Source: Bog-756 sp963776225
Lineage (GTDB): Bacteria > Actinomycetota > Acidimicrobiia > Acidimicrobiales > RAAP-2
DNA: 64,000 nt
Direction: 5' to 3'
Assembly: GCA_963776225.1 (NCBI GenBank)
Contig: CAVZLL010000004.1
Span: 1-64,000 of the forward strand
A model generated the notes under the pieces. It saw only the letters and a list, made by a program, of their open reading frames with translations, was not told where the DNA came from and did not search any database. This document shows, piece after piece, positions 21,465 to 29,591 of the stretch. Position numbers and translations under genes: made by a program. Numbering within the stretch: the first letter of the stretch is position 1; each line of letters begins with the position of its first letter.

Positions 21465-21470
21465 TAAGTT
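21465..21470 (+). promoter_or_regulatory. -10 element for leaderless bfn
   Basis: TAAGTT, 6 nt before the ATG at 21477. Confidence 0.6.
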
Positions 21471-21476
21471 TGGTCC

Positions 21477-21998
21477 ATGGTCGAGGTGCGGCTGCGAGCG
21501 GTGCGGGTGGACCTGCAGTCGAACACGCCGGTCCTCCTCTTCCAGGAGTCGGAGGGGCTCGGGCGGACGCTGCCGATCTTCATCGGCGCCCCGGAGGCCA
21601 CCGCCATCGCGTTCGCGCTCCAGGGGATGGACACCCCCCGTCCGATGACCCACGACCTCATCCGCGACCTGCTCGACGCACTCGGCGCCGACGTGCTGCG
21701 GGTGGTGGTGACCGAGCTCAAGTCGGCCACCTACTACGCGGAGATCGTGCTGCACCACAGCGACCGGCAGATCCCGGTGTCGTCGCGACCCTCGGACGCG
21801 GTGGCGGTCGCCGTGCGCACCGGTGCCCCCCTCTTCGTGGCCGACGACCTCATGGACAGCGAGGGCATCATGCTCGCGGTGGACGAGGAGGAGGACGGCG
21901 ACGAGGAGGAGACCGAGGAGAGCGCCAACCCCGACGAGCTGGTGGGGGAGTTCCGGACGTTCCTCGATTCCATCCGCCCCGAGGACTTCTCGCCCTGA
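21477..21998 (+). CDS. bfn: Bifunctional nuclease family protein (DUF151)
   Basis: 173 residues. The DUF151 core spans about 1-130: VLLFQESEGLGRTLPIFIGAPEATAIA, the conserved RPMTHDL and SRPSDAVAVAVRTGAPLFV. A very acidic stretch (DEEEDGDEEETEE, about 138-152) precedes the end. Plant and archaeal relatives have RNase/DNase activity; the bacterial role is poorly defined. Fourth member of the conserved gcvH-garA-ftsR-bfn group (Rv1829 in M. tuberculosis). A -10 element 6 nt upstream indicates it can also be transcribed on its own. Confidence 0.92.
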   Translation: MVEVRLRAVRVDLQSNTPVLLFQESEGLGRTLPIFIGAPEATAIAFALQGMDTPRPMTHDLIRDLLDALGADVLRVVVTELKSATYYAEIVLHHSDRQIPVSSRPSDAVAVAVRTGAPLFVADDLMDSEGIMLAVDEEEDGDEEETEESANPDELVGEFRTFLDSIRPEDFSP

Positions 21999-22032
21999 GC
22001 GCCCTCGCCCGGACGGCGGACGGGCGGGGATC

Positions 22033-22704
22033 GTGAACCGGCCGCGGAGGCGCCTCGCCCGGCGGTCCGCCCGTGCCGTGACACGGAGCGCGCTACCGAT
22101 CGCGTTGGCGGCCGTGGGGGCCGCCGCGCTGGGCGGATGTTCGTCGGGCGGCACGACCGCTCCCTCGACCTCGACCTCGTCGACGACAGCCCGGGCCCCC
22201 GGCACCACCGGGGCGACCGGCACGACCCGGCCGTCGGGCGCATCGACCACGTCCTCCAGCGCGCCGGGCCCGCCCCGTTGCCCGACCGCACAGCTCGCAG
22301 GATCGATCGGGGCGAGCAGCGGTGCCGCCGGGACCATCGAGACTCCGGTCGTGCTCCGTAACACCTCGACCGTGACCTGCGTGCTCGGCGGCTACCCGGG
22401 GCTCCAGCTGCTCGGCACCGGGGGGACCGCCCTCCCGACCAGCGTCGTCCGCAAGGGGTCCTACTCCTTCACCGCCCAGCGGCCGACCACGGTGAGCCTC
22501 GCCCCCGGGCAGGCGACCTCCTTCGAGATCGGCTATTCCGACGTCCCGGTCGGCGGCGAGACCTCCTGCCCGACCTCCAGCGCGCTCGAGGTGACCCCTC
22601 CCGGTGCCTACGACCACCTGACGCTGCCCGCGACGCTGGCGCCCTGTGCGCACGGGACGCTGGTGGTCTCCCCGGTCCTCCCGGGCTCGACTCCCGGGGG
22701 ATGA
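22033..22704 (+). CDS. Lipoprotein with DUF4232 domain
   Basis: 223 residues from GTG 22033, preceded by GGCGGGGA as a ribosome-binding site. Arg-rich n-region, hydrophobic segment and lipobox LGGC (Cys at about residue 35), then a Ser/Thr-rich linker and a beta-rich domain of about 140 residues with paired cysteines (CPTAQL, TCVLGGYPGLQLL, SCPTSSALEV, PCAHGTL). The VTCVLGGYPGLQLL block is typical of DUF4232, an extracytoplasmic actinobacterial domain of unknown function. Confidence 0.82.
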   Translation: MNRPRRRLARRSARAVTRSALPIALAAVGAAALGGCSSGGTTAPSTSTSSTTARAPGTTGATGTTRPSGASTTSSSAPGPPRCPTAQLAGSIGASSGAAGTIETPVVLRNTSTVTCVLGGYPGLQLLGTGGTALPTSVVRKGSYSFTAQRPTTVSLAPGQATSFEIGYSDVPVGGETSCPTSSALEVTPPGAYDHLTLPATLAPCAHGTLVVSPVLPGSTPGG

Positions 22705-22742
22705 GGCGACCCCGACGCCGGGTGCGGGAAGCGGTGGGACCG

Positions 22743-23756
22743 CTAACCCGGGCGGACCAGCATCCGGCCGCGCACTCGTCCGTCGAGGATCGCCTCGAGC
22801 GCCGGGGCGAGGTCGTCGAGATCCACCTCCCCGGCCGCCATCGCGTCGACACGCTCCGGTGGGAAGGACGCCGCCATCTCCTCCCAGACCGCGCGCCGTT
22901 CTGCGATCGGCGTCCTGACGGTGTCGACACCGAGCAGGGAAATGTTGCGGACGATGAAGGGGGTGACCGACGTCTCGACGGTGCTCCCGCCGGTGAGCCC
23001 GCTGGCCGCCACCGCGGCGCCGTAGCGCATCGACCGGAGCACCGCGGCGAGGGTCGGGCCCCCGACGCAGTCGATCGCGCCGGCCCAGCGCTCCGGCCCG
23101 AGGGTTCGCCCGGACGGTGCGAGGAGGTCGTCGCGCCCGATGACGCCGACGGCCCCCAGGGCGGTGAGGTACTCGTGCTCCTCGGTCCGGCCCGTGCTCG
23201 CGATCACCTCGTGTCCGCGGGCGGCGCAGAGCGCCACCGCCATCCCTCCGACCCCGCCCGAGGCGCCGGTGACCAGGACCGGTCCCTCGCCGGCCACCAG
23301 CCCGTGGTGCTCGAGCCGGTGCAGGGAGAGGGCGGCGGTGAACCCGGCAGTCCCGAGGATCGCCGCCCGCCGCGGGGTGAGGCCCTCTGGCAGCGGCACC
23401 ACCCATCCGGCCGGCACCCGGGCGTAGGCGGCGAACCCGCCGTGCCGGGCGACCCCGAGCTCGTACCCGTGGACGACGACCCACCGGCCCGGCGTGAGGT
23501 CCGGGTCGGCCGAGTCGACCACCGTCCCGACCAGGTCGACGCCGGGGACCAGAGGGGAGGTCCGGGCCACGCGGTTGCCCGGGCGGGTGACCATCGCGTC
23601 CTTGTAGTTGACCGCCGACCACGCCACCCGCACCAGGACCTCGCCGTCGGGAAGGTCGGCCCGGCCGAGGGTCGTGACCCGGGCGTCGATCGAGTCTCCG
23701 GCAGCGGTGACCAGGAAGGCGGGGAACGTCTCAGATGTCCGGGTGGCGGCGGCCAT
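22743..23756 (-). CDS. acuI: AcuI/YhdH-type NADPH-dependent acrylyl-CoA reductase
   Basis: 337 residues, medium-chain dehydrogenase/reductase of the zinc-free quinone-oxidoreductase branch. SAVNYKDAM near residue 48 is the family signature; the NADPH Rossmann loop is VTGASGGVGGMAVAL (about 163-177). AcuI reduces acrylyl-CoA, a toxic intermediate of propionate and DMSP metabolism, to propionyl-CoA; the real substrate here is not proven. It is divergent from the S9 peptidase gene; the two -10 elements overlap between the genes. Confidence 0.87.
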   Translation of the reverse strand: MAAATRTSETFPAFLVTAAGDSIDARVTTLGRADLPDGEVLVRVAWSAVNYKDAMVTRPGNRVARTSPLVPGVDLVGTVVDSADPDLTPGRWVVVHGYELGVARHGGFAAYARVPAGWVVPLPEGLTPRRAAILGTAGFTAALSLHRLEHHGLVAGEGPVLVTGASGGVGGMAVALCAARGHEVIASTGRTEEHEYLTALGAVGVIGRDDLLAPSGRTLGPERWAGAIDCVGGPTLAAVLRSMRYGAAVAASGLTGGSTVETSVTPFIVRNISLLGVDTVRTPIAERRAVWEEMAASFPPERVDAMAAGEVDLDDLAPALEAILDGRVRGRMLVRPG

Positions 23757-23762
23757 GGCGGG

Positions 23763-23769
23763 TACCGTA
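23763..23769. promoter_or_regulatory. Overlapping divergent -10 elements (acuI and S9 peptidase)
   Basis: Seven bases, TACCGTA. On the plus strand TACCGT (23763-23768) lies 5 nt before ATG 23774; on the minus strand TACGGT (23769 to 23764) lies 7 nt before ATG 23756. The two promoters cannot be occupied at once. Confidence 0.6.
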
Positions 23770-23773
23770 CTGA

Positions 23774-25849
23774 ATGGCCATGAGCGGCGAGCGTGCGATC
23801 GGGGCGGTCGCGGGCGACGGCCTCCCTCCGGCCGCGGGATGGTGGCCCTCCCGCTGGGCCGCCTCGGAGGTTGGGGCAGGCAGGATCTCGCGGAGCGGGC
23901 TCCAAGCCGACGCGGCGTCGCTGTACTGGTCGGAGAGCCGACCGGAGGAGGGCGGGCGCCAGGTGGTGGTGGGACTGGCGCCGGGCTTCCCGCCGCGGGT
24001 GGTCTCGCCGCCGGGGGTCAGTGTCCGGAGCCGTGTCCACGAGTACGGAGGGGGAGCGGCGACGGTGGTCGGCGGTGTCCTCTTCTACGTCGACGAGGTC
24101 GACCAGTCCTGGCACAGGCACGCGGTGGACGGCCCCGTCTCCCCGGTCCGGCTCGGGGCGGACCCCGCGGTGCGCTCGGTCCGCTACGCGGACGCCCGTC
24201 TCGCGCCCGGTGACCGCTGGCTGGTCACGGTCGAGGAGCGGGTCGGGGACGACCGGACCGCCCATCGCATCGTTGCCCTGCCGACCGTCGGCGGGGGACC
24301 GGCGGTGCCGTTGGTTGTCGAGGGTGACTTCGTCGCGGCGCCGCGCCCGTCGCCCGACGGCAGATGGCTCGCCTGGATGGGCTGGGACCACCCCTGGATG
24401 CCCTGGGACAGCTCGTCGGTGTGGGTGGCGCGGTTGGTCGCCGACGAGTCCTCGATCCGTCTGGGTTCCCGCCACCGGGTGGCCGGGGGGGACGGGGTCG
24501 CGGTCGGCCAGCCCCGCTGGTGCCGCGACGGCAGCCTGCTCTTCGTGGACGACCGGAGCGGCTGGTGGCTGCCCTACCGCCTGGCGCCGTCCTCCTTTGC
24601 CGGCGAGACCGCGGACGGGGCACCCCGCGAGGCTGCTCCGGGACCCCCACTGGTCGATCTCGAGGCCGAATTCCACGCGGCGGACTGGGCACTCGGCCAG
24701 GTGACGCTGGCCGAACGGGCGGACGGGTCACTCGCCGCCCGTATGCGGCGAGCGGGGCGCGACCACCTGGTGCTCCTCGACCCGGGGCCCGCCGGTCCGG
24801 ATCGCGGCGGCTGGACCGTGTCGGTGGTCGAACAGCCCTGTGTGACCCTCACCGCGGTGACCTGCCACCCGGACGGCACCATCGTGGTGGTCGGGTCCAC
24901 CCCCACCGAGGCCCAGGTGGTGCTCGGGATCGACCCGGGCGGGCGGCGACGCGCCCGTCGCCTCTCCGATGCCCCGCGCACCACGGTCCGGGCCGCGGAG
25001 GTCTCGGTGGCCCGCCCGTTCTCCGCCCCGTCGGACGGTCGCACCGTGCCGGGGCAGCTCTTCGCACCGGTCAGCCCGGCGATCGACCCGGCCGGCGTGG
25101 CCGCGCCGCCGCTCGTGGTCTTCTGCCACGGAGGGCCGACCGGCGCGGCCGAGGCCGGCTACGACCCGGTCGTCCAGTTCTTCACCAGCCGCGGGATCGC
25201 GGTTGCGGCCGTCGACTACCGCGGCAGCACCGGGTATGGACGCGCCTACCGGGACGCCCTGCGCGGCCGGTGGGGGGAGGCCGACGTCGACGACTGCGTC
25301 GCGTTCGCCGTCGCCCTGGCCGCGGAGGGACTGGTGGACGGGACCCGGATGGCCATCCGCGGGACGAGCGCCGGGGGACTGACCGCGCTGGGCGCCCTCG
25401 TCCGGTCCCGTTGCTTCGCGGGCGCGGTGGCCTGGTACGGCGTCACCGATCTCGAGGCCCTCGCCGCAGACACCCACGACTTCGAGTCGCGCTACCTCGA
25501 CGGTCTGGTGGGTCCGTTGCCCGAGGCGGCACCGACCTACCGGGCCCGGTCACCCCTCCACCACGCCGAACGCGTGGCCGGGAGGGTCCTGCTGCTGCAG
25601 GGGTCCGACGATCCGGTGGTGCCGGCCTCCCAGTCCGAGGGGTTCGCCCGCCGACTGGCCGACGTGGGGGTCGAGTGCGAGCTGACCGTCTTCGCGGGGG
25701 AGTCCCACGGCTTCCGCAGGGCGGAGACCATCGAGGCGGCCCTCGAGGCGGAGCTCGCCTTCTACCGGGCGCTGTTCTCGGTCGACCCCTCTGCCGATCC
25801 CGGCCCCCGCCCGCCCGCTTCCCGTGCACGGAGCGGGCGTGCCGGCTGA
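23774..25849 (+). CDS. S9-family prolyl oligopeptidase-like serine peptidase
   Basis: 691 residues. Residues about 30-400 are an N-terminal beta-propeller (RVHEYGGGA, PSPDGRWLAWMGWDHPWMPWDSS, typical of the S9C/acylaminoacyl branch). Residues 420-675 are the alpha/beta-hydrolase: HGGPTG oxyanion region, nucleophile Ser in GTSAGG, Asp in QGSDDPVVP and His in GESHGFR. It should cleave short peptides or acyl-amino acids in the cytoplasm; no signal peptide is present. ATG 23774 follows the -10 by 5 nt; ATG 23780 is an alternative. Full length for the family. Confidence 0.9.
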   Translation: MAMSGERAIGAVAGDGLPPAAGWWPSRWAASEVGAGRISRSGLQADAASLYWSESRPEEGGRQVVVGLAPGFPPRVVSPPGVSVRSRVHEYGGGAATVVGGVLFYVDEVDQSWHRHAVDGPVSPVRLGADPAVRSVRYADARLAPGDRWLVTVEERVGDDRTAHRIVALPTVGGGPAVPLVVEGDFVAAPRPSPDGRWLAWMGWDHPWMPWDSSSVWVARLVADESSIRLGSRHRVAGGDGVAVGQPRWCRDGSLLFVDDRSGWWLPYRLAPSSFAGETADGAPREAAPGPPLVDLEAEFHAADWALGQVTLAERADGSLAARMRRAGRDHLVLLDPGPAGPDRGGWTVSVVEQPCVTLTAVTCHPDGTIVVVGSTPTEAQVVLGIDPGGRRRARRLSDAPRTTVRAAEVSVARPFSAPSDGRTVPGQLFAPVSPAIDPAGVAAPPLVVFCHGGPTGAAEAGYDPVVQFFTSRGIAVAAVDYRGSTGYGRAYRDALRGRWGEADVDDCVAFAVALAAEGLVDGTRMAIRGTSAGGLTALGALVRSRCFAGAVAWYGVTDLEALAADTHDFESRYLDGLVGPLPEAAPTYRARSPLHHAERVAGRVLLLQGSDDPVVPASQSEGFARRLADVGVECELTVFAGESHGFRRAETIEAALEAELAFYRALFSVDPSADPGPRPPASRARSGRAG

Positions 25850-27293
25850 GGCCCGGGCTGCTCCCGCGCGCCGATGGTGGAGCCACCTGGTGGACCGGCT
25901 CCGGGCGCTGTCTCCCGTGGGTCGCGACGCGGTGCTCTACGGTGCCTCGGCTGCATTCGCCGCGGTGACCGGGTTCGCGGCGGGCATCCCCCTCTACCGG
26001 CAGTGGGGTCAGATGGCCCTGGTCCCCTACGCGGTGGCCGCGCTCCTCACCGGCGCGGTCGCGCGCTGGACCCGTCGGCCGGGCGGTACCGACGTCCGGC
26101 GCCGGCCGCGACGGCGCGGGGGAGCCGTCAAGCTGGCCCGCATCGTCGCCTTCGCCATCGTGCTCTTCGGAGCGACCGTGGTCCCGCTCGCACTCGAGGT
26201 GGTCTGGCGGTCCGAGGGGAACGCCGCCCTCCACGTGCAGCCCGAGGTGGTGGTGGTCGAGCGGGCCGGGGTGCGGGCAGCCCAGGGCAAGGACCCCTAC
26301 CGCGTGATCGACCGGAACGGCCGCATCCTCATCCATCAGACCCAGGTTCCGGTCTACGAGCTCTACTACCCCTACCTTCCCGGGATGGTCGTGTTCGGCT
26401 TCTCCAGCGGGAGCAAGGTGGAGGCACGCCTCACCGATGCCCGCATCCAGTTCCTCATCGTCACCGTGCTGGTCAGCCTCTTCGCGCTGAGCCGCCTGCG
26501 CCCGTCGACCGATGCCCGGACTCGGGCGCTGCTCGCGCTCACCGTGCTCCCGACGGCCGCCCTCCCCCTCGCCACCGGCGGGGACGACATGCCGGTGGTG
26601 GCGCTCATGCTGCTCGGACTGGTCGGGCTCCAACGGCGCCGACCCCTGCTGGCCGGTCTCGCCCTCGGGGCGGCGTCCACCCTCAAGTTCACCGCGTGGC
26701 CCCTGGTGGTGTTCGCGCTCTGGGCGGTCTCCGACCGGTCGCGCCGCCCGGCAAAGGGGTGGTACCTGCTCGGCGTCCTCGCCCTGGTGGTCCCGGTCAT
26801 CGTGCCGGTCGCCCTCAGCAACCCGTCTGCCTTCATCGACAACGTCGTCCGGTTCCCGCTCGGCCTCGCCGGCGTCTCGTCACCTGCGGCCAGCGCGCTG
26901 CCCGGCCACATCCTGGTATCGGTGTTCCCGGCGATCCGCCGGCCCTACGTGGTGCTCCTGGGGGTGGTCGGGCTGGTCGTGCTGGTCCGGCATCTCGTCC
27001 GGACGCCACCGAGGGACGCCGCGGCGGTCTCGGCGCTGACCGGATGGGTGATGCTGGCGGCCATCCTGCTCGCGCCGGCGACCAGGATCGGGTACCTGCT
27101 CTACCCGATCAACCTGCTCCTGTGGGCCTGGATGCTGCGGCGGGCGGAGGACCCGGCCGCCGCCGACCAGGTGCCACCCGCCGCCACCACGAGGGCTCAG
27201 CCGTTGTCGTCGGGGATCTGGAAGAGCTCGATCGAGAACGGGGTGATCCCCGCGGTGGTCGTCGGCGAGACCACCACCCCCGCCTCCCAGTAG
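25839..27293 (+). CDS. GT87/DUF2029-like multi-pass membrane glycosyltransferase
   Basis: About 484 residues with eight or more hydrophobic segments. The middle (GKDPYRVIDRNG, VYELYYPYLPGMVVFGF, ATGGDDMPVVALMLLGLVG, GAASTLKFTAWPLVVFAL) follows the pattern of polyprenyl-phosphate-sugar-dependent GT87 mannosyltransferases of actinobacteria. The start is uncertain: GTG 25839 or GTG 25824, both overlapping the end of the peptidase gene. The last 30 residues after MLRRAEDPAAAD look unlike a membrane protein end and overlap the convergent gene at 27197 by 97 nt, so the natural stop may have been lost to a small indel. Substrate unknown. Confidence 0.75.
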   Translation: MPAEARAAPARRWWSHLVDRLRALSPVGRDAVLYGASAAFAAVTGFAAGIPLYRQWGQMALVPYAVAALLTGAVARWTRRPGGTDVRRRPRRRGGAVKLARIVAFAIVLFGATVVPLALEVVWRSEGNAALHVQPEVVVVERAGVRAAQGKDPYRVIDRNGRILIHQTQVPVYELYYPYLPGMVVFGFSSGSKVEARLTDARIQFLIVTVLVSLFALSRLRPSTDARTRALLALTVLPTAALPLATGGDDMPVVALMLLGLVGLQRRRPLLAGLALGAASTLKFTAWPLVVFALWAVSDRSRRPAKGWYLLGVLALVVPVIVPVALSNPSAFIDNVVRFPLGLAGVSSPAASALPGHILVSVFPAIRRPYVVLLGVVGLVVLVRHLVRTPPRDAAAVSALTGWVMLAAILLAPATRIGYLLYPINLLLWAWMLRRAEDPAAADQVPPAATTRAQPLSSGIWKSSIENGVIPAVVVGETTTPASQ

Positions 27294-27850
27294 TACCCGT
27301 CCCCGCTCGGGTGCTTGGCGAGCACCTCCTCGGTGCCCGCCCCCTTCTGCGGCGCCGCACCCACGTAGAGGAGCTGCCACCCGAGCCGGGGGAGGAGCGT
27401 CCGGTAGACGGCGACCACCTGGCTCGCGCCGAGCACGCTGGAGAGCGACACGGTCCGGTCGAATTGGCTCGCATGCTGGTCGGAATCGAGCGTCCCGGTG
27501 ACCCGGCTCCCGGCCGGTACCCCGAGGTTCCCGAGGATGTCTGCGGGCGGCTCGCCCGCGCCGACGATGCCGTGCAGCGCGGCGGTCGCCGGGGAGAGCG
27601 ACACGGTGCCGCCGTCGGGAAGGGTCACCTTCTGGACGGTGAACACCGGGGCGTTGCCCGACACGAGGGCCGAGGCGAAGATCCCGACGAGGACGATGCC
27701 CACCGCGATGGCGAGCACGACGAGGGCGGGTCCGCGTCCGGAGACCGGTTCGAAGGGCGACGTCGCCGGGTCCGGCTGGTCGGTGCCGGCCGGGTGGCTC
27801 CCCGGAGCGGGCGCAGCGGGCGCGGACCGACCCTCCGACGTGGTCACCAT
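27197..27850 (-). CDS. Membrane-anchored protein of unknown function
   Basis: 217 residues from ATG 27850. An acidic/Pro-rich cytoplasmic N-terminus (1-45), one membrane segment (about 48-70, ALVVLAIAVGIVLVGIFASALV) and an extracytoplasmic domain of about 145 residues (FDRTVSLSSVLGASQVVAVYRTLLPRLGWQL...). I recognise no family; the spaced pattern of a short VYRxLLPxxGW unit recalls actinobacterial secreted domains. ATG 27850 is preferred over ATG 27859 because TACCAT stands 7 nt before it. Convergent with the GT87 gene and divergent from the phosphoesterase gene. Confidence 0.7.
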   Translation of the reverse strand: MVTTSEGRSAPAAPAPGSHPAGTDQPDPATSPFEPVSGRGPALVVLAIAVGIVLVGIFASALVSGNAPVFTVQKVTLPDGGTVSLSPATAALHGIVGAGEPPADILGNLGVPAGSRVTGTLDSDQHASQFDRTVSLSSVLGASQVVAVYRTLLPRLGWQLLYVGAAPQKGAGTEEVLAKHPSGDGYYWEAGVVVSPTTTAGITPFSIELFQIPDDNG

Positions 27851-27857
27851 GATCTCC

Positions 27858-27863
27858 ATGGTA
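27858..27863 (-). promoter_or_regulatory. -10 element for a leaderless transcript of the membrane protein
   Basis: TACCAT on the minus strand, 7 nt before ATG 27850; it overlaps the alternative ATG at 27859. Confidence 0.45.
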
Positions 27864-27902
27864 CCGGTGCCGACCGGCGGGCCCCCGTCGGCGAGGGCTG
27901 GA

Positions 27903-27908
27903 TACACT
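27903..27908 (+). promoter_or_regulatory. Candidate -10 element for the secreted phosphoesterase
   Basis: TACACT followed by a leader of about 45 nt that carries GGAGGAG (27946-27952) before the GTG at 27958. This gene therefore looks leadered, unlike many neighbours. Confidence 0.45.
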
Positions 27909-27957
27909 CCCGTGCACCGGCGCGGCCGCACGGTGCCCGGGCCCGGGAGGAGCCAGC

Positions 27958-29363
27958 GTGTCCGTACAGCCCGAGCGGAGCACGGAGCAGGTGCCGCCGG
28001 CCCCTCGACCCTTCAGCCGGCGCGTCCTGCTCGGATCGGCTGCACTCGCGGCCGGCTCGGCGCTCGCCGCGTGCGGTGGCGCATCCACGCCGGCGGTGAC
28101 GACGGCACCTGCTGCCCGGACCCGGACGGCCCGCGCGGTCGGCCTCCCCCCGCGCCCCACGTCGCGGTCGGCACCGACCTCCTCCCCGAGGTGGATCACA
28201 TCGTGCTCGTGATGATGGAGAACCATTCGTTCGACAACCTGCTCGGCGTGCTGGGCCACGGCGACGGACTGCCGCGGGCCGCGGACGGGCGGCCGTCGGC
28301 GGCCAATCCGGACGGGCACGGGAACCTGGTCCGCTCGTTCCCCATGCCGACCCCCTGCCAGCAGGAGGGACGCCCCTCCCAGTCCTGGAACGCCTCCCAC
28401 GTGCAGTTTTCGGGCGGGACCAACCGGGGGTTCGTCATCAGCGACTCGGGGCCGGTGTCGATGGGGTACTGGACCCCCACCGACCTGCCGTTCCTGAGCT
28501 CCCTCGCCCGCACCTACGCCCTCGCCGACCGCTGGTTCTGCTCGGTGCTGGCCCAGACCTACCCGAACCGGCGGTACCTGGTCTCGGGCACGTCGCTCGG
28601 TCTGGTCGACGACTCCCTCCCGCTGGAGCTCCCGCCCAACGGGACCATCTTCGAGGCGCTCAACCGCCACGGGATCAGCTGGAAGAACTACTACTCGAGC
28701 GTGCCGACGGCGGCCGTCTACCTGCCCCTCTACTCCGATCCGGCGATCCACAGCAGGCTCGCCCCGATCGCCGACTTCTACGCGGACTGCGCGGCGGGCA
28801 CCCTGCCGTCGTTCTCGTTGGTCGATCCCGACTTCGGCACACAGAGCGAGGAGGATCCCCAGGACATCCAGTTCGGCGACGCATTCCTGGCCGAGGTGGT
28901 GGGCGCGGTCACCTCGGGTCCGGGGTGGGGGAAGTCGCTGCTGGTCTGGTGCTACGACGAGCACGGCGGCTACTACGACCACGTCCCACCGCCACCGGCG
29001 GTCGCCCCGGACGACGTGCCGCCCGCGTTGAGAGCGGGCAGTCTGCCGGGGGCCTTCGACCGGTACGGCTTCCGGGTTCCGGCCGGGCTGGTCAGCCCCT
29101 ATGCCCGGCCCGGTCACGTCTCGTCGACCGTGTACGACCACACCTCGGTCCTCCGGCTGCTCGAGACCAAGTGGAACCTGCCTGCCCTCACCCGCCGCGA
29201 CGCGGCGGCCAACGACCTCCTCGACATGGTCGACTTCGGGGCGGCACCCCGCCTGCTCCACCCACCGGCCCTTGCCCGGGCAGCCGACCCGGCGCTCCGT
29301 GCGTCGTGCGAGTCGAGCGGACCCGGGACGATCCCTCCCCCCGGCGCCGTGGTGCCCGCCTGA
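27958..29363 (+). CDS. Secreted acid phosphatase/phospholipase C-family phosphoesterase (frameshifted)
   Basis: About 468 residues if one base lost near 28150, in a run of six C, is restored. Residues 20-42 are a twin-arginine lipoprotein signal (SRRVLLGSAALAAGSALAAC). The phosphoesterase domain begins DHIVLVMMENHSFDNLLG, the family's metal and nucleophile-bearing block (E-N-H-S-F-D-N), and continues with YPNRRYLVSGTS, LVDPDFG, YDEHGGYYDHVPPP and SPYARPGHVSSTVYDHTSVLRLLE, all conserved in AcpA and bacterial PLC. It should hydrolyse phosphomonoesters or phospholipids outside the membrane. GTG 27958 has a good ribosome-binding site 5 nt upstream. Confidence 0.87.
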
Positions 29364-29411
29364 CCACGGAGAGAGGCGATAACAGCACGATAAGTGAGAG
29401 GAATTAACGGG

Positions 29412-29522
29412 ATGTTTACATTTGAGATGCGATCCCTCAGAATGCAGTCAGCGTCGACGGGGCCGGACCGACCGTCGTCAGGAGGGGGCGCTCTCGTCAG
29501 GGATGACGAGCAATTCCTGTGA
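29412..29522 (+). CDS. Possible small protein in a low-GC intergenic region
   Basis: A 36-codon ORF (begins MFTFEMRSLRMQ) with GAGG about 9 nt before its ATG, ending 22 nt before a strong hairpin. The region is far less GC-rich than its surroundings. I recognise no family, and an ORF of this size can arise by chance. Confidence 0.3.
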   Translation: MFTFEMRSLRMQSASTGPDRPSSGGGALVRDDEQFL

Positions 29523-29544
29523 ATCCGGGGGGGTTCCAGGGGGG

Positions 29545-29574
29545 CAGTGGCCGGGTCTTGTGACCCGGCCACTG
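29545..29574. terminator. Bidirectional terminator-like hairpin
   Basis: Perfect 13-bp inverted repeat CAGTGGCCGGGTC with loop TTGT, located between the convergent phosphoesterase (plus) and thiD (minus) genes. It can serve both directions. Confidence 0.75.
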
Positions 29575-29591
29575 ACATGTCCGGGGCCGCC

